64,000 nucleotides of DNA. Origin: Asticcacaulis excentricus (lineage in GTDB: Bacteria; Pseudomonadota; Alphaproteobacteria; Caulobacterales; Caulobacteraceae). Location: the NCBI RefSeq assembly GCF_003966695.1, contig NZ_AP018827.1:1778501-1842500 (forward strand), read 5' to 3'. Shown one piece after another: positions 1-7,454 of this stretch (position 1 is its first letter; every line of letters starts with the position of its first letter). The position numbers and the translations under genes are program-made. Below the pieces are notes generated by a model. The model worked only from the letters and a program-made list of their open reading frames with translations. It did no database searches and was not told where the DNA came from.

Positions 1-422
1 AGGTGTGGATCGGCCACCGTTTCGGTATGAGCGGCGACTACGCCTGGCAGTTTCCGCAAGGCGGCGTCGATGCCGGCGAAGACCTTGAAGCCGCCGCCCG
101 GCGTGAGCTTTATGAGGAAACCGGCCTGAGCACCATCGACATTCTGGGCTGTACCTCAGACTGGATCGTCTATGACTTCCCGCCCGAAGTGCTGGCGCAG
201 AAGAAGATCGGTCGCAATTTCAAGGGCCAGAAGCAAATCTGGTACTTTGTGCGCTTTAATGGCCCCGACAGCGAAGTGAACCTGCAGGCGCACGGCGAGC
301 AGGAATTTGACCGCTGGGAATGGTGTGACCTCGATCAGGTGATCGAGCGCGTGGTGCATTTCAAACGCGACTCCTACCGCAGCGTTATTGCCGAACTGAA
401 AACCCTGCTGGGAAAGGCCTGA
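1..422 (+). CDS. rppH: RNA pyrophosphohydrolase RppH (5' truncated by window edge)
   Basis: Nudix hydrolase that removes pyrophosphate from the 5' end of triphosphorylated RNA and so starts mRNA decay in the cytoplasm. The visible 139 residues contain a complete Nudix box: G20, E26, R34-E35, E38-E39 and G41 in the frame starting at base 3. The segment after it (GRNFKGQKQIWYFVRF) is typical of RppH/IalA rather than of other Nudix enzymes. The reading frame is open to the left edge, so the true start lies outside the window; the GTG at base 3 is internal. It ends two bases before the next gene, suggesting co-transcription with the DUF1428 gene. Confidence 0.9.
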   Translation, partial: VWIGHRFGMSGDYAWQFPQGGVDAGEDLEAAARRELYEETGLSTIDILGCTSDWIVYDFPPEVLAQKKIGRNFKGQKQIWYFVRFNGPDSEVNLQAHGEQEFDRWEWCDLDQVIERVVHFKRDSYRSVIAELKTLLGKA

Positions 423-424
423 GC

Positions 425-787
425 ATGTCCTATGTCGATGGATTCCTGATCCCGGTTCCGAAGGAAAACCGCGCCGCCTATAAGAAGATGGCCGAAACCG
501 CCGCCGAAGTGTTCAAGGAATATGGCGCGCTTCAGGTGGTGGAATGCTGGGGCGACGACCTGCCCGAAGGCGACGAAGGCGTCTCCTTCCGCAATGCGGC
601 GCGCGGCAAGCTGTCGGACAGCGTGGTCTTTTCGTGGGTGATGTGGCCCTCCAAAGAGGCGCGCGACGAAGCCAATGAAAAGATCATGGACGACCCGCGG
701 ATGCAGCCCAGCGAAGACATGCCCTTTGACGGGGCCAAGCTGGTCTATGGCGGGTTTCAGGTGCTGGTCGAAAATAGAGCGGAATGA
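425..787 (+). CDS. DUF1428 family protein (copy 1)
   Basis: 120-residue protein with the DUF1428 hallmarks: N-terminal YVDGFLIPVP, a central ECWGDDLP, FSWVMWPSK, DDPRM, and the C-terminal MPFDGAKLVYGGF. The fold is a ferredoxin-like alpha/beta dimer by family; no enzymatic function is established. It starts two bases after rppH. A paralogue (977-1339) follows, with a 136-bp structured repeat between the two; the stop codon of this gene lies inside the first hairpin of that repeat. Which of the two copies is ancestral cannot be told from the sequence. Confidence 0.85.
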   Translation: MSYVDGFLIPVPKENRAAYKKMAETAAEVFKEYGALQVVECWGDDLPEGDEGVSFRNAARGKLSDSVVFSWVMWPSKEARDEANEKIMDDPRMQPSEDMPFDGAKLVYGGFQVLVENRAE

Positions 788-913
788 TTTCTTAGTAATC
801 CTTCCGCTCAAGCCGCCATTGAGGCGGCGGCCAAGGTGGCAAAGCCACCGCCCGGCGAGGGGCGAAATAGAATCTGGATCATTATGTTTCTACCAGAAAT
901 CATAATGATCCAG
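778..913. repeat. Repeat A, copy 1: 136-bp four-hairpin intergenic element
   Basis: Nearly identical in length and mostly in sequence to 52128-52263, same orientation. Four stems follow one another: an outer AGCGGAATGATT-type stem (imperfect in this copy), GCCGCC/GGCGGC, GGTGGC/GCCACC with a loop of aaa here and gga in copy 2, and a long stem TCTGGATCATTATG/CATAATGATCCAGA whose interior also pairs (TTTCT/AGAAA). It begins on the stop codon of the upstream DUF1428 gene. Short open frames across it, which read WIIMFLPEIIMIQ in both copies, are a by-product of the repeat. Confidence 0.85.
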
Positions 914-976
914 ACCCATTGGCATTTTATCCACAGAGCCTTAGGCTGGTGCCTCCCAACAGAGGAGACGCCCCCC

Positions 977-1339
977 ATGTCTGAGACCCCCACCACCTAT
1001 GTCGATGGCTTTGTCTGTCCGATCAAAGTCGGAAACCGCGACGCCTATCTGAAATCCGCGCAGGTCACCGCCACCCTGTTCAAGGAACTGGGCGCGCTGG
1101 CCGTGGTCGAAAACTGGGGCGATGACGTGCCGGACGGCAAGCTGACCTCGCTGCCCATGGCCGTAAAGCTCGAAGCGGGCGAGGTCGTGGTCTTTTCGTG
1201 GGTCGTCTGGCCGTCAAAAGAGGTCCGCAATATCGCCTGGGAAAAGGCGCAGGCCGATCCGCGCATGGCCGAGATGGACATGCCGTTTGATGGCAAGCGC
1301 CTGATTTATGGCGGCTTTCAGACGATTTTTACGGCTTGA
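977..1339 (+). CDS. DUF1428 family protein (copy 2)
   Basis: 120-residue paralogue of the upstream DUF1428 protein, sharing YVDGF, the NWGDDVPDG region, FSWVVWPSK, ADPRM and MPFDGKRLIYGGF. The start is set by an AGAGGAG ribosome-binding site at 961-967, ten bases before the ATG; an in-frame extension to 836 would run back through repeat A and is rejected. Function unknown for the family. It converges on fbp, and the three-hairpin repeat B fills the gap. Confidence 0.85.
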   Translation: MSETPTTYVDGFVCPIKVGNRDAYLKSAQVTATLFKELGALAVVENWGDDVPDGKLTSLPMAVKLEAGEVVVFSWVVWPSKEVRNIAWEKAQADPRMAEMDMPFDGKRLIYGGFQTIFTA

Positions 1340-1342
1340 TTT

Positions 1343-1467
1343 TACCAACGGCCGAAGATGCTGACCGCATCCGGCCGTTGAAGAGACGAGACTGTCTCAT
1401 ATGTATTAGCGACATGAGACAGTCTCGAATGAAATACCAAGAGTCATTTTCAATGACTCTTGGTATT
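1343..1467. repeat. Repeat B, copy 1: three-hairpin intergenic element
   Basis: Three consecutive stems: B1 CAACGGCCG...CGGCCGTTG (1347-1380), B2 a perfect 13-bp stem CGAGACTGTCTCA / TGAGACAGTCTCG (1387-1427) whose arms are each themselves near-palindromic, and B3 ATACCAAGAGTCATT...AATGACTCTTGGTAT (1434-1466). The reverse complement of 61986-62109 aligns along the whole length. It lies between converging genes and its last bases overlap the fbp stop codon. It may serve as a bidirectional terminator; its repetition suggests a dispersed element. Confidence 0.85.
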
Positions 1468-2425
1468 AACCGTTAAGATATTCCGCCACACGCTCAACCT
1501 CTTCGGCCGAGCCCAGCACCACGCCCGTGCGCTGATGCAGGCCGGTCGGCTGAAGGTCGAGGATGCGCGTGGTGCCGTTGGTGGCCTTGCCGCCCGCCTG
1601 CTCGATCAGGAAGCCGATAGGGTTGGCTTCGTACATCAGGCGCAGCTTGCCCTCGGCGCGCTTGGTATCGCCCGGATACATGAAAATACCCCCGCGCGTG
1701 AGAATGCGGTGCACGTCGCCGACCATAGACGCCAGCCAGCGCATGTTGAAATCGGCGCCGCGCGGGCCGTCCTTACCGGCCACGCATTCGTCGATATAGC
1801 GCTGAATGCCGGGGAACCAATGGCGGTGATTGGACATGTTGATGGCAAATTCGCGCGCCGAAGCCGGAACCGTCATGGCAGTCTTGGTCTGTATCCACAC
1901 GCCGTCGGCATCCGGCGTAAAGGCTACGACGCCCTTGCCCACAGTGAGGACGAGAATGGTCTGCGGGCCATAGGCTGCGTAGCCCGCCGCCACCTGATCG
2001 CGGCCCGGACGCAGGAAGTCGCTTAAGCTCAGATCACCCTGCGGCGCGGGCAGGACGGAGAAGATGGTACCGACCACGCCGTTGACATCGACATTGCTCG
2101 ACCCGTCGATAGGATCGAAAAACAGCAGGTAGTCGCCCTTATCGAAGGCCACATAGTCGTCCATCTCTTCGGAGGCCAGACCGCGCACCACGCCCTTCCA
2201 GCGCGCTTCTTCGAGCATGATGTCATTGGCAATGACATCGAGCTGCTTCTGCACCTCGCCCTGCACGTTCTCCTGTTCCAGCGCGCCCTGAAGATCGTTG
2301 ACGGCGCTGAGGTTCACCGTGCGGCCGATCACGGCGCAGGTCTCGGCCATGGCGGTGATCAGGGTTTTGAGGCTTTGCGGCAGGTCGCTCTGGCCTTCGA
2401 GGAAGGCGGTCAATGTCACTGGCAT
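1466..2425 (-). CDS. fbp: Class I fructose-1,6-bisphosphatase
   Basis: Hydrolyses fructose 1,6-bisphosphate to fructose 6-phosphate, the committed step of gluconeogenesis. 319 residues, near the family length. The metal and phosphate site is visible: SEEMDD around residues 85-90 and the signature [10 protein letters not shown] at 104-113. The C-terminal [16 protein letters not shown] is also typical of class I enzymes. The start [11 protein letters not shown] was chosen because the 19 residues upstream in frame are not family-like. It is divergent from the sterol-desaturase-like gene, and its stop codon overlaps repeat B. Confidence 0.95.
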   Translation of the reverse strand: MPVTLTAFLEGQSDLPQSLKTLITAMAETCAVIGRTVNLSAVNDLQGALEQENVQGEVQKQLDVIANDIMLEEARWKGVVRGLASEEMDDYVAFDKGDYLLFFDPIDGSSNVDVNGVVGTIFSVLPAPQGDLSLSDFLRPGRDQVAAGYAAYGPQTILVLTVGKGVVAFTPDADGVWIQTKTAMTVPASAREFAINMSNHRHWFPGIQRYIDECVAGKDGPRGADFNMRWLASMVGDVHRILTRGGIFMYPGDTKRAEGKLRLMYEANPIGFLIEQAGGKATNGTTRILDLQPTGLHQRTGVVLGSAEEVERVAEYLNG

Positions 2426-2551
2426 TAGAAATCGCTTTTTATAATGGATTTTGGGTGCGCCCTTAGTAGCTTCGCGCCGCAAAGCGAGTCAACGGCGCAG
2501 GTGGACCTTTGGATGATCTGTGCTATCAAATCCAAAACGGGGGAGACAGGG

Positions 2552-3286
2552 ATGCTGTTGCTGGGCGTCATAGCCATCACAGGGCTGTTGTTTGTTCTGA
2601 TATTTACGCGCGAAGTCATTGCCCCGGCCTCCGGAGCCCGCTGTGACCGGCGCTGGCGCATCCTGGCCGGCAGCCTCAACGCGGCCAGTCTTCTGGCGGT
2701 CGTAGCGGTCGGTGTTGTCTTTGATCGGCTGATTTCGCAATGGTCGCTGTTTGATCTGAAAGCGCAGGTAGATCCGCTGAGCGGCGGGTTTATCGCCTTT
2801 CTGGTCTCCAGCTTCCTGGCCTACTGGTGGCATCGCGCCACGCATATCTCGGATACGCTGTGGCGCTTTGTGCATCAGCTACACCACGCCCCGCGCCGTA
2901 TCGAAGCGCTGACGGCCTTCTATCTTCACCCGGTCGATGCGTTTATGGCGGCCCTGCTCAACGCCGTGGTGGCCTATGGGGTCCTGGGCGTCAGCGGTCT
3001 GTCGCTGGCCTTTTCGCTGATACTGGTCAGCGTGTTTGATCTGGTCGCCCACGCCGATCAGCGCACCCCGCACTGGCTCGGCTACATCACCCAACGCCCG
3101 GAAATGCACCGCGTGCATCACCAGTACGGTCATCACAAACAGAATTACGGCCTGCCGCTGTGGGACATGCTGTTCGGCACCTTTGCCAATCCGCAGGCCG
3201 GACCGGAACGCTGCGGGTTCGACGACAAACGCGCCGCGCAGATCAAGGATATGCTGCTGTTCCGCGACGTACACAAAGGCCGTTAG
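2552..3286 (+). CDS. Sterol desaturase / fatty acid hydroxylase superfamily membrane protein
   Basis: 244-residue integral membrane di-iron enzyme. It has hydrophobic segments at about residues 2-18, 38-56, 75-92 and 128-160, and the three histidine clusters of the superfamily: HRATH at 94, HQLHH at 108 and HRVHH at 186, plus HxxxH-like YGHHKQNYG. The family inserts oxygen into, or desaturates, lipids such as sterols, carotenoids or fatty acids; the substrate here cannot be named. The start is chosen for the GGGAGA site just upstream of ATG 2552. The stop codon overlaps the converging GNAT stop codon (TTAG). Confidence 0.88.
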   Translation: MLLLGVIAITGLLFVLIFTREVIAPASGARCDRRWRILAGSLNAASLLAVVAVGVVFDRLISQWSLFDLKAQVDPLSGGFIAFLVSSFLAYWWHRATHISDTLWRFVHQLHHAPRRIEALTAFYLHPVDAFMAALLNAVVAYGVLGVSGLSLAFSLILVSVFDLVAHADQRTPHWLGYITQRPEMHRVHHQYGHHKQNYGLPLWDMLFGTFANPQAGPERCGFDDKRAAQIKDMLLFRDVHKGR

Positions 3287-3762
3287 AGCCTCTTCTGCCA
3301 GAACAGAGCTCGGCCCATGGCCGGGTCCAGCACGTAATCGCCATAGCCCAGAGACTGGTAGAGCCGTTGCGCTGTTGCATTGCCTTCCAGCACCTCAAGG
3401 GTGAGCTTGGCGCAGCCGCGTTCTCGGGCAATCGCTTCGGCCTCAGCCATCAGCGCACGAGCCACGCCCTGCCCGCGAAACGCCGGGGCGACGATCAGGT
3501 CATGGATGTTAAGCAGGGGCCGCGCAGCGAAGGTTGAAAACCCGGCAAAGGCATTGAGCAGACCTGCCGGTTGTGCATCGGCAAAGGCCAGAAGCGACAC
3601 CGCCCCCGGCACGGCAGAGAGGCGCTCGATCAGTACCGATGTCACGCCCTCGGCCAGAGCCTCACCGCCGCCCATAGTGTCCTGCGCATAGGTCTGCATG
3701 AGAGCGACAATGGCCTCGGCATGGGCCGGGTTGCGGTAATCGGCGCGAATAATATTGGTCAT
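3283..3762 (-). CDS. GNAT family N-acetyltransferase
   Basis: 159-residue acetyltransferase of the GCN5 fold. The acetyl-CoA pyrophosphate-binding motif is FRGQGVARAL (R96, G97, Q98, G99), followed by the C-terminal NATAQRLYQSLGY typical of motif B. The acceptor substrate is unknown. The start is the ATG at 3762; the longer frame reaching 3933 would run through the hairpin behind nrdA and is not supported. It follows nrdA on the same strand with an 85-bp gap holding hairpins, so it may have its own promoter. Confidence 0.85.
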   Translation of the reverse strand: MTNIIRADYRNPAHAEAIVALMQTYAQDTMGGGEALAEGVTSVLIERLSAVPGAVSLLAFADAQPAGLLNAFAGFSTFAARPLLNIHDLIVAPAFRGQGVARALMAEAEAIARERGCAKLTLEVLEGNATAQRLYQSLGYGDYVLDPAMGRALFWQKRL

Positions 3763-3828
3763 TTCGTTTCTATAGCAAAAGGCCGAAGCGGGGGCTCCGG
3801 CCTTTGAAACTGGCTCTCGGTTTCGGGT

Positions 3829-3847
3829 GCAGGGCCTGAGGCCCTGC
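3829..3847 (-). terminator. Hairpin immediately behind nrdA
   Basis: GCAGGGCCT-g-AGGCCCTGC directly after the nrdA stop codon, followed 25-55 bases on by a second GC stem (AAAGGCCG...CGGCCTTT, 3779-3807) that ends in a short T run on the minus strand. Termination is plausible but the T tract is weak. Confidence 0.45.
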
Positions 3848-5725
3848 TTACTGACAAGCCAAACATTCCTCGTAGTCCGTTTTGCCCGCAGCGGCCATCG
3901 ACACCGCGGCGGCCTTGCCTTCGGAGCCAGCAAACGCGGCGCGCTGCACCGACTTGGAGCGCAGATAGTAGAGCGACTTGACGCCCTGTTCCCACGCCGT
4001 CCAGTGCAGCATGTGCAGGTCCCACTTATCTACATCGCCCGGCAGGAAGATGTTGAGCGATTGCGACTGGCAGATTTCCGGTGCACGGTCGGCGGCCAGT
4101 TCCACCACCCAGCGCTGGTCGATTTCGAAGGCGGTCTTGAAGATGGCCTTTTCGTCTTCGCTGAGGGCGTCGATGTGCTGCACCGAGCCTTCGTGCTCGA
4201 CGATGGAGTCCCAGGTTTCCGGCGTATCGAGACCCTTTTCAGCCAGCAGGTTTTGCAGGAAGGGGTTTTTCACCGCAAACGAGCCCGACAGGGTCTTGTG
4301 GGTATAGATATTGGCCGGGATCGGCTCGATGCCCGCCGAGGTGCCGCCGCAGATGATCGAGATCGAAGCGGTGGGGGCAATAGCCAGCTTGTGCGAGAAG
4401 CGTTCCATCACGCCGCGTTCTTCGGCGTCGAGGCAGGGGCCGCGCTCCTGAGCCAGCTTGACCGAGGCCTTGTCGGCTTCGCGGCGCAGGTGCTTGAACA
4501 GGCGCATATTCCACGACTTGGCCATGGCCGATTCGAAGGCCACGCCCTGCGATTGCAGGAAGGAGTGGAAGCCCATCAGGCCGAGGCCGACCGAGCGTTC
4601 GCGCTGTGCCGAATAGACGGCGGCCGACATGGCGTCCGGGGCCGACTGGATGAAGTCTTCCAGCACGTTGTCGAGGAAACGCATGATGTCTTCGATGAAG
4701 CGCGGTTCGTCGCGCCATTCGAGGAAGGTTTCGGCATTGACCGAGGACAGGCAGCACACGGCGGTGCGCTCATGGCCCAGATGGTCCTTACCCGTGTGCA
4801 GCATGATTTCGGCGCACAGGTTCGATTGCTTGACCTTCAGGCCCAGTTCGCGCTGGTGCGGGGCCATAGAGCGGTTCACGGTGTCGGCGAAGATCAGATA
4901 GGGCTCACCCGTCTGCATGCGGATTTCGAGGATCTTCTGCCACAGGGCGCGCGCGTCCACATAGCGGATGATCTCGTTATTCTTGGGTGAGCGCAGGCCG
5001 AACTGCGCGCTGTCGCGGACGGCTTCCATGAACTCATCGGTGATCGAGATACCGTGGTGCAGGTTGAGCGCCTTGCGGTTGAAGTCGCCCGACGGCTTGC
5101 GGATTTCGAGGAATTCTTCGATTTCCGGATGGAAGATGTCGATATAGACAGCAGCCGAACCCCGGCGCAGGGAGCCCTGCGAAATGGCCAGCGTCAGGGA
5201 GTCCATCACGCGGATGAAGGGGATGATGCCTGAGGTTTGGCCCGCGCCCTTGACCTTTTCGCCGATGGAGCGCACGCCGCCCCAATAGGTGCCGATACCA
5301 CCGCCATTGGAGGCCAGCGCCACGTTTTCGTTCCACACGCTCACGATACCTTCGAGCGAATCGGGCACGGAATTGAGGAAGCAGGAGATGGGCAGGCCGC
5401 GCTTGGCCCCGCCGTTCGACAGGACCGGCGTCGCCGGCATGAACCACAGGTTCGAAATATAGTTATAGATGCGCTGGGCGTGTTCGGCGTCGTCGGCATA
5501 GGCCGTGGCGACGCGGGCGAACATGTCCTGATAGGTTTCACCGGCCAGCAGATAACGGTCGTCGAGCGTCTTCTTGCCAAAGTCGGTGAGCTTGTCGTCC
5601 TTGGACGGATCGGTCACGACCGTCTTGATCAGCTTGAACTCCGGACGCTCCTTGGGACGCACCTTGAGCGTACCCTTAACAGACGCCGCACCCTGAACCT
5701 TCGCCGCCGCATCATTTGCCGACAT
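3848..5725 (-). CDS. nrdA: Ribonucleoside-diphosphate reductase, alpha subunit (class I)
   Basis: Catalytic subunit that reduces ribonucleotides to deoxyribonucleotides using a radical delivered by a beta subunit. 625 residues. Visible catalytic residues: C115 in ISCFLNS, N302-C304-E306 in NLCAEI (thiyl radical site), the second redox Cys at 324/325, and the shuttle pair C621/C624 in the C-terminal CLAC. The protein is shorter than E. coli NrdA, and no N-terminal ATP-cone domain is recognisable, so the overall-activity allosteric site is probably missing. No beta subunit (nrdB) is in this window. The start is MSANDAAAK; upstream in-frame codons enter the promoter and NrdR-box region. Confidence 0.93.
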   Translation of the reverse strand: MSANDAAAKVQGAASVKGTLKVRPKERPEFKLIKTVVTDPSKDDKLTDFGKKTLDDRYLLAGETYQDMFARVATAYADDAEHAQRIYNYISNLWFMPATPVLSNGGAKRGLPISCFLNSVPDSLEGIVSVWNENVALASNGGGIGTYWGGVRSIGEKVKGAGQTSGIIPFIRVMDSLTLAISQGSLRRGSAAVYIDIFHPEIEEFLEIRKPSGDFNRKALNLHHGISITDEFMEAVRDSAQFGLRSPKNNEIIRYVDARALWQKILEIRMQTGEPYLIFADTVNRSMAPHQRELGLKVKQSNLCAEIMLHTGKDHLGHERTAVCCLSSVNAETFLEWRDEPRFIEDIMRFLDNVLEDFIQSAPDAMSAAVYSAQRERSVGLGLMGFHSFLQSQGVAFESAMAKSWNMRLFKHLRREADKASVKLAQERGPCLDAEERGVMERFSHKLAIAPTASISIICGGTSAGIEPIPANIYTHKTLSGSFAVKNPFLQNLLAEKGLDTPETWDSIVEHEGSVQHIDALSEDEKAIFKTAFEIDQRWVVELAADRAPEICQSQSLNIFLPGDVDKWDLHMLHWTAWEQGVKSLYYLRSKSVQRAAFAGSEGKAAAVSMAAAGKTDYEECLACQ

Positions 5726-5793
5726 CGTCACACTCACCTGGTATGCCTGAGAAAACCGCTCCGCCCCCGGAGCACCGAAGGTCAGACCCAAGA

Positions 5794-5838
5794 CAACTAG
5801 ATATAGTGTCGAAGACCGCCGTCAGCCCCTATATGGGG
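5794..5838 (-). promoter_or_regulatory. Pair of NrdR-box-like palindromes upstream of nrdA
   Basis: On the minus strand ACACTATATCTAGTTGT (5810-5794) fits the NrdR box pattern ACACwATATmTwGTgt. A second AT-core palindrome, CCCCATATAGGGG (5838-5826), is centred 30 bp away, matching the roughly three-turn spacing of paired NrdR boxes. They lie 70-113 bp before the nrdA start. Box 2 deviates in its flanks. NrdR would repress nrdA when dATP is plentiful. Confidence 0.55.
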
Positions 5839-5979
5839 CCATAATCGGATCGCATCGTCAACGGCCAAGTCGCCGCAGAGGCGAAGTTTTTCGTTAACAA
5901 AATCCTAAAAAAAACATTATGCCAAGCGCCACAAGGGTTTGGGCGCGAAAGGCAAAAATACCCCTAAAAAAGAGTCCTG

Positions 5980-6345
5980 TTAGAGAATCGTCGAGGGGGT
6001 TTCGCTGAGGTAGCGGTCAACCCGATTCTGACGATCGACCAGCACGACTCTGGGGATAATCGGGGCGTCGGTCAGCTCAAAACCCATGATAATGATCTGT
6101 TCAGATTCGTTGATCAGATGGGCGGCGGCACCGTTCATGGCGATCTTGCCTGAACCGCGCTCACCGGTGATGACATAGGTTTCCAGCCGGGCGCCCGACG
6201 TGTTCGATACCACCAGCACGCGCTCACCTTCCCACAGGCCGACGGCATCCATCAGGTCCTCGTCTATGGTGATAGACCCGATATAGGCCAGATTGGCCTC
6301 GGTGACGTAGGCGTTGTGGATCTTGGAACGCAGCAACTGACGCAT
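5980..6345 (-). CDS. panD: Aspartate 1-decarboxylase precursor
   Basis: Pyruvoyl enzyme making beta-alanine from L-aspartate for pantothenate and CoA synthesis. 121 residues, family length 115-140. The start MRQLLRSKIHNAYVTEANL and the self-cleavage site G23-S24 in YIGSITID are clear, as are ETYVITGERGSG and NGAAAHL that form the active-site cavity. The start is ATG 6345, 22 bp from the end of the palindrome at 6368-6431. The Shine-Dalgarno sequence before it is weak. TetR gene upstream, same strand. Confidence 0.95.
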   Translation of the reverse strand: MRQLLRSKIHNAYVTEANLAYIGSITIDEDLMDAVGLWEGERVLVVSNTSGARLETYVITGERGSGKIAMNGAAAHLINESEQIIIMGFELTDAPIIPRVVLVDRQNRVDRYLSETPSTIL

Positions 6346-6367
6346 GGTGAGCTTTCGAAAAGGATGG

Positions 6368-6431
6368 GCCACGAAAAACACGAAAAGACACGAACAATAT
6401 GGCGTTCGTGTCTTTTCGTGTTTTTCGTGGC
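6368..6431. repeat. Solo perfect palindrome of the CACGAAAA repeat family (repeat E)
   Basis: 28-bp left arm (6368-6395) beginning GCCACGAAAAACACGAAAAG, an 8-nt loop, and a 28-bp right arm (6404-6431) that is its perfect reverse complement. The same arms occur at 60893-60919 and 61309-61336, where they flank a GxxExxY gene. Here no gene lies between them. It sits between the TetR gene and panD, so panD transcripts starting upstream would carry a very stable hairpin. Confidence 0.9.
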
Positions 6432-6478
6432 TAATATCTTTTACGCGCCCGAAAGTCAGCCGTTTTCTCAGACCGCTC

Positions 6479-7102
6479 TCAATCGACCCAGAGGTCCGTC
6501 ACATCACCCTTGCGGTTCAGCATATGCACGGCGCGCTTGATGACATTGAGCAGGTTTTCGATGCGTTCGGGCTGATCATAGGTCAGGGCGGCCCGGTGAA
6601 GACCATCCAGCGCAAAGCGGGCGAGGTCACGACTGGCCTGAAAACGGGCATCGACACCCGCGGTGATAAAGCCCGGCGTGGCACGCCCCATGGCCCCGCG
6701 GTCAAAGGCTTCCTGCGCCGGGCGGATGGCCTTCGCTACGTCTTCGTCCTGACGCGCGGCACGCTCCAGCGCCAGAAAGGCGGCAAACGGCACCGAACTG
6801 AGCAGACGCCAGTAGGCATCAATGGCCCCGTCCAGCGCATCCTGACCGGGTTTCAGCTTGCCCGCTTCGGCCTCAAAGGCGGCTTCGCGCGCGGCGTGGA
6901 TATGCCAGGCGGCGGCTTCGACCAGCGCTTCGCGGGTCGGGAAGTGATAGAGCATGGCGCCGCGCGTCAGGCCGCAGGCTTCGGCGATAGCGGCATTGCC
7001 CGCACGGTCATAGCCCAGTTCGGCGAACAGCCGCATGGCGGTGTCGAGAATCTGAACCCGCGTGCGGCGGGACTTGGGCGTGTCTTTCGGTCGATCGCTC
7101 AT
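6479..7102 (-). CDS. TetR/AcrR family transcriptional regulator
   Basis: 207-residue one-component repressor. The N-terminal helix-turn-helix is at about residues 13-58 (RVQILDTAMRLFAELGYDR, then CGLTRGAMLYHFPTREALVEA). The C-terminal ligand-binding half is helical and not diagnostic, so the effector is unknown. The start is ATG 7102 with GGAAGG seven bases upstream; an open frame runs back to 7393 but has no start support. It is divergent from the glycosyltransferase gene and precedes panD; either neighbour, or itself, could be the target. Confidence 0.85.
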   Translation of the reverse strand: MSDRPKDTPKSRRTRVQILDTAMRLFAELGYDRAGNAAIAEACGLTRGAMLYHFPTREALVEAAAWHIHAAREAAFEAEAGKLKPGQDALDGAIDAYWRLLSSVPFAAFLALERAARQDEDVAKAIRPAQEAFDRGAMGRATPGFITAGVDARFQASRDLARFALDGLHRAALTYDQPERIENLLNVIKRAVHMLNRKGDVTDLWVD

Positions 7103-7454
7103 AAGCTGCCTTCCAGCCTCCGCGCGCTGGCCTCCCGTGGTGTGTTGTTTACGGGCGCGGACGCTACTCACATTCCGGTCATTCGTCGCGGTTGACAAGG
7201 GGCTGGAGGGTTTGACGCGACTTTGTACCATAGTTGCGATTATACGCGCCTTTTTGTGCATCGCAACAACCCGCTCCCCACAAAAGCGGCGGCAAGCCCT
7301 GAAAAATCCACCCTTTGCCGTTCGCAACTGCGCAAAAGCCGCCGGATTTCCCCCACCGCTGTGGCCACTGTCGCAGGCGTGAAATAAAATCATGCTTCAC
7401 AGACCGCCCGATGCCCTTTAGACAAGAGGGTCAGGACAACAGACGGAAACGATT
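7103..7454. other. 352-bp divergent intergenic region
   Basis: Separates the TetR gene (minus) from the glycosyltransferase (plus). A candidate minus-strand promoter is listed separately. On the plus strand TTGACA at 7192 and TTGACG at 7212 are -35-like, but no convincing -10 follows at 16-18 bp. I see no conserved small gene here. Confidence 0.5.
7239..7266 (-). promoter_or_regulatory. Candidate promoter for the TetR gene
   Basis: Minus-strand TTGCGA (7266-7261), 16-bp spacer, TATAAT (7244-7239), about 137 bp before the TetR start codon. The -10 is a perfect consensus match; the -35 matches at four positions. Confidence 0.4.

Noticed and set aside
836-976. In-frame N-terminal extension of the second DUF1428 gene, containing WIIMFLPEIIMIQ
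   Set aside because: The same peptide appears in an unrelated place (52187-52262) because both are repeat A; a good ribosome-binding site marks ATG 977.
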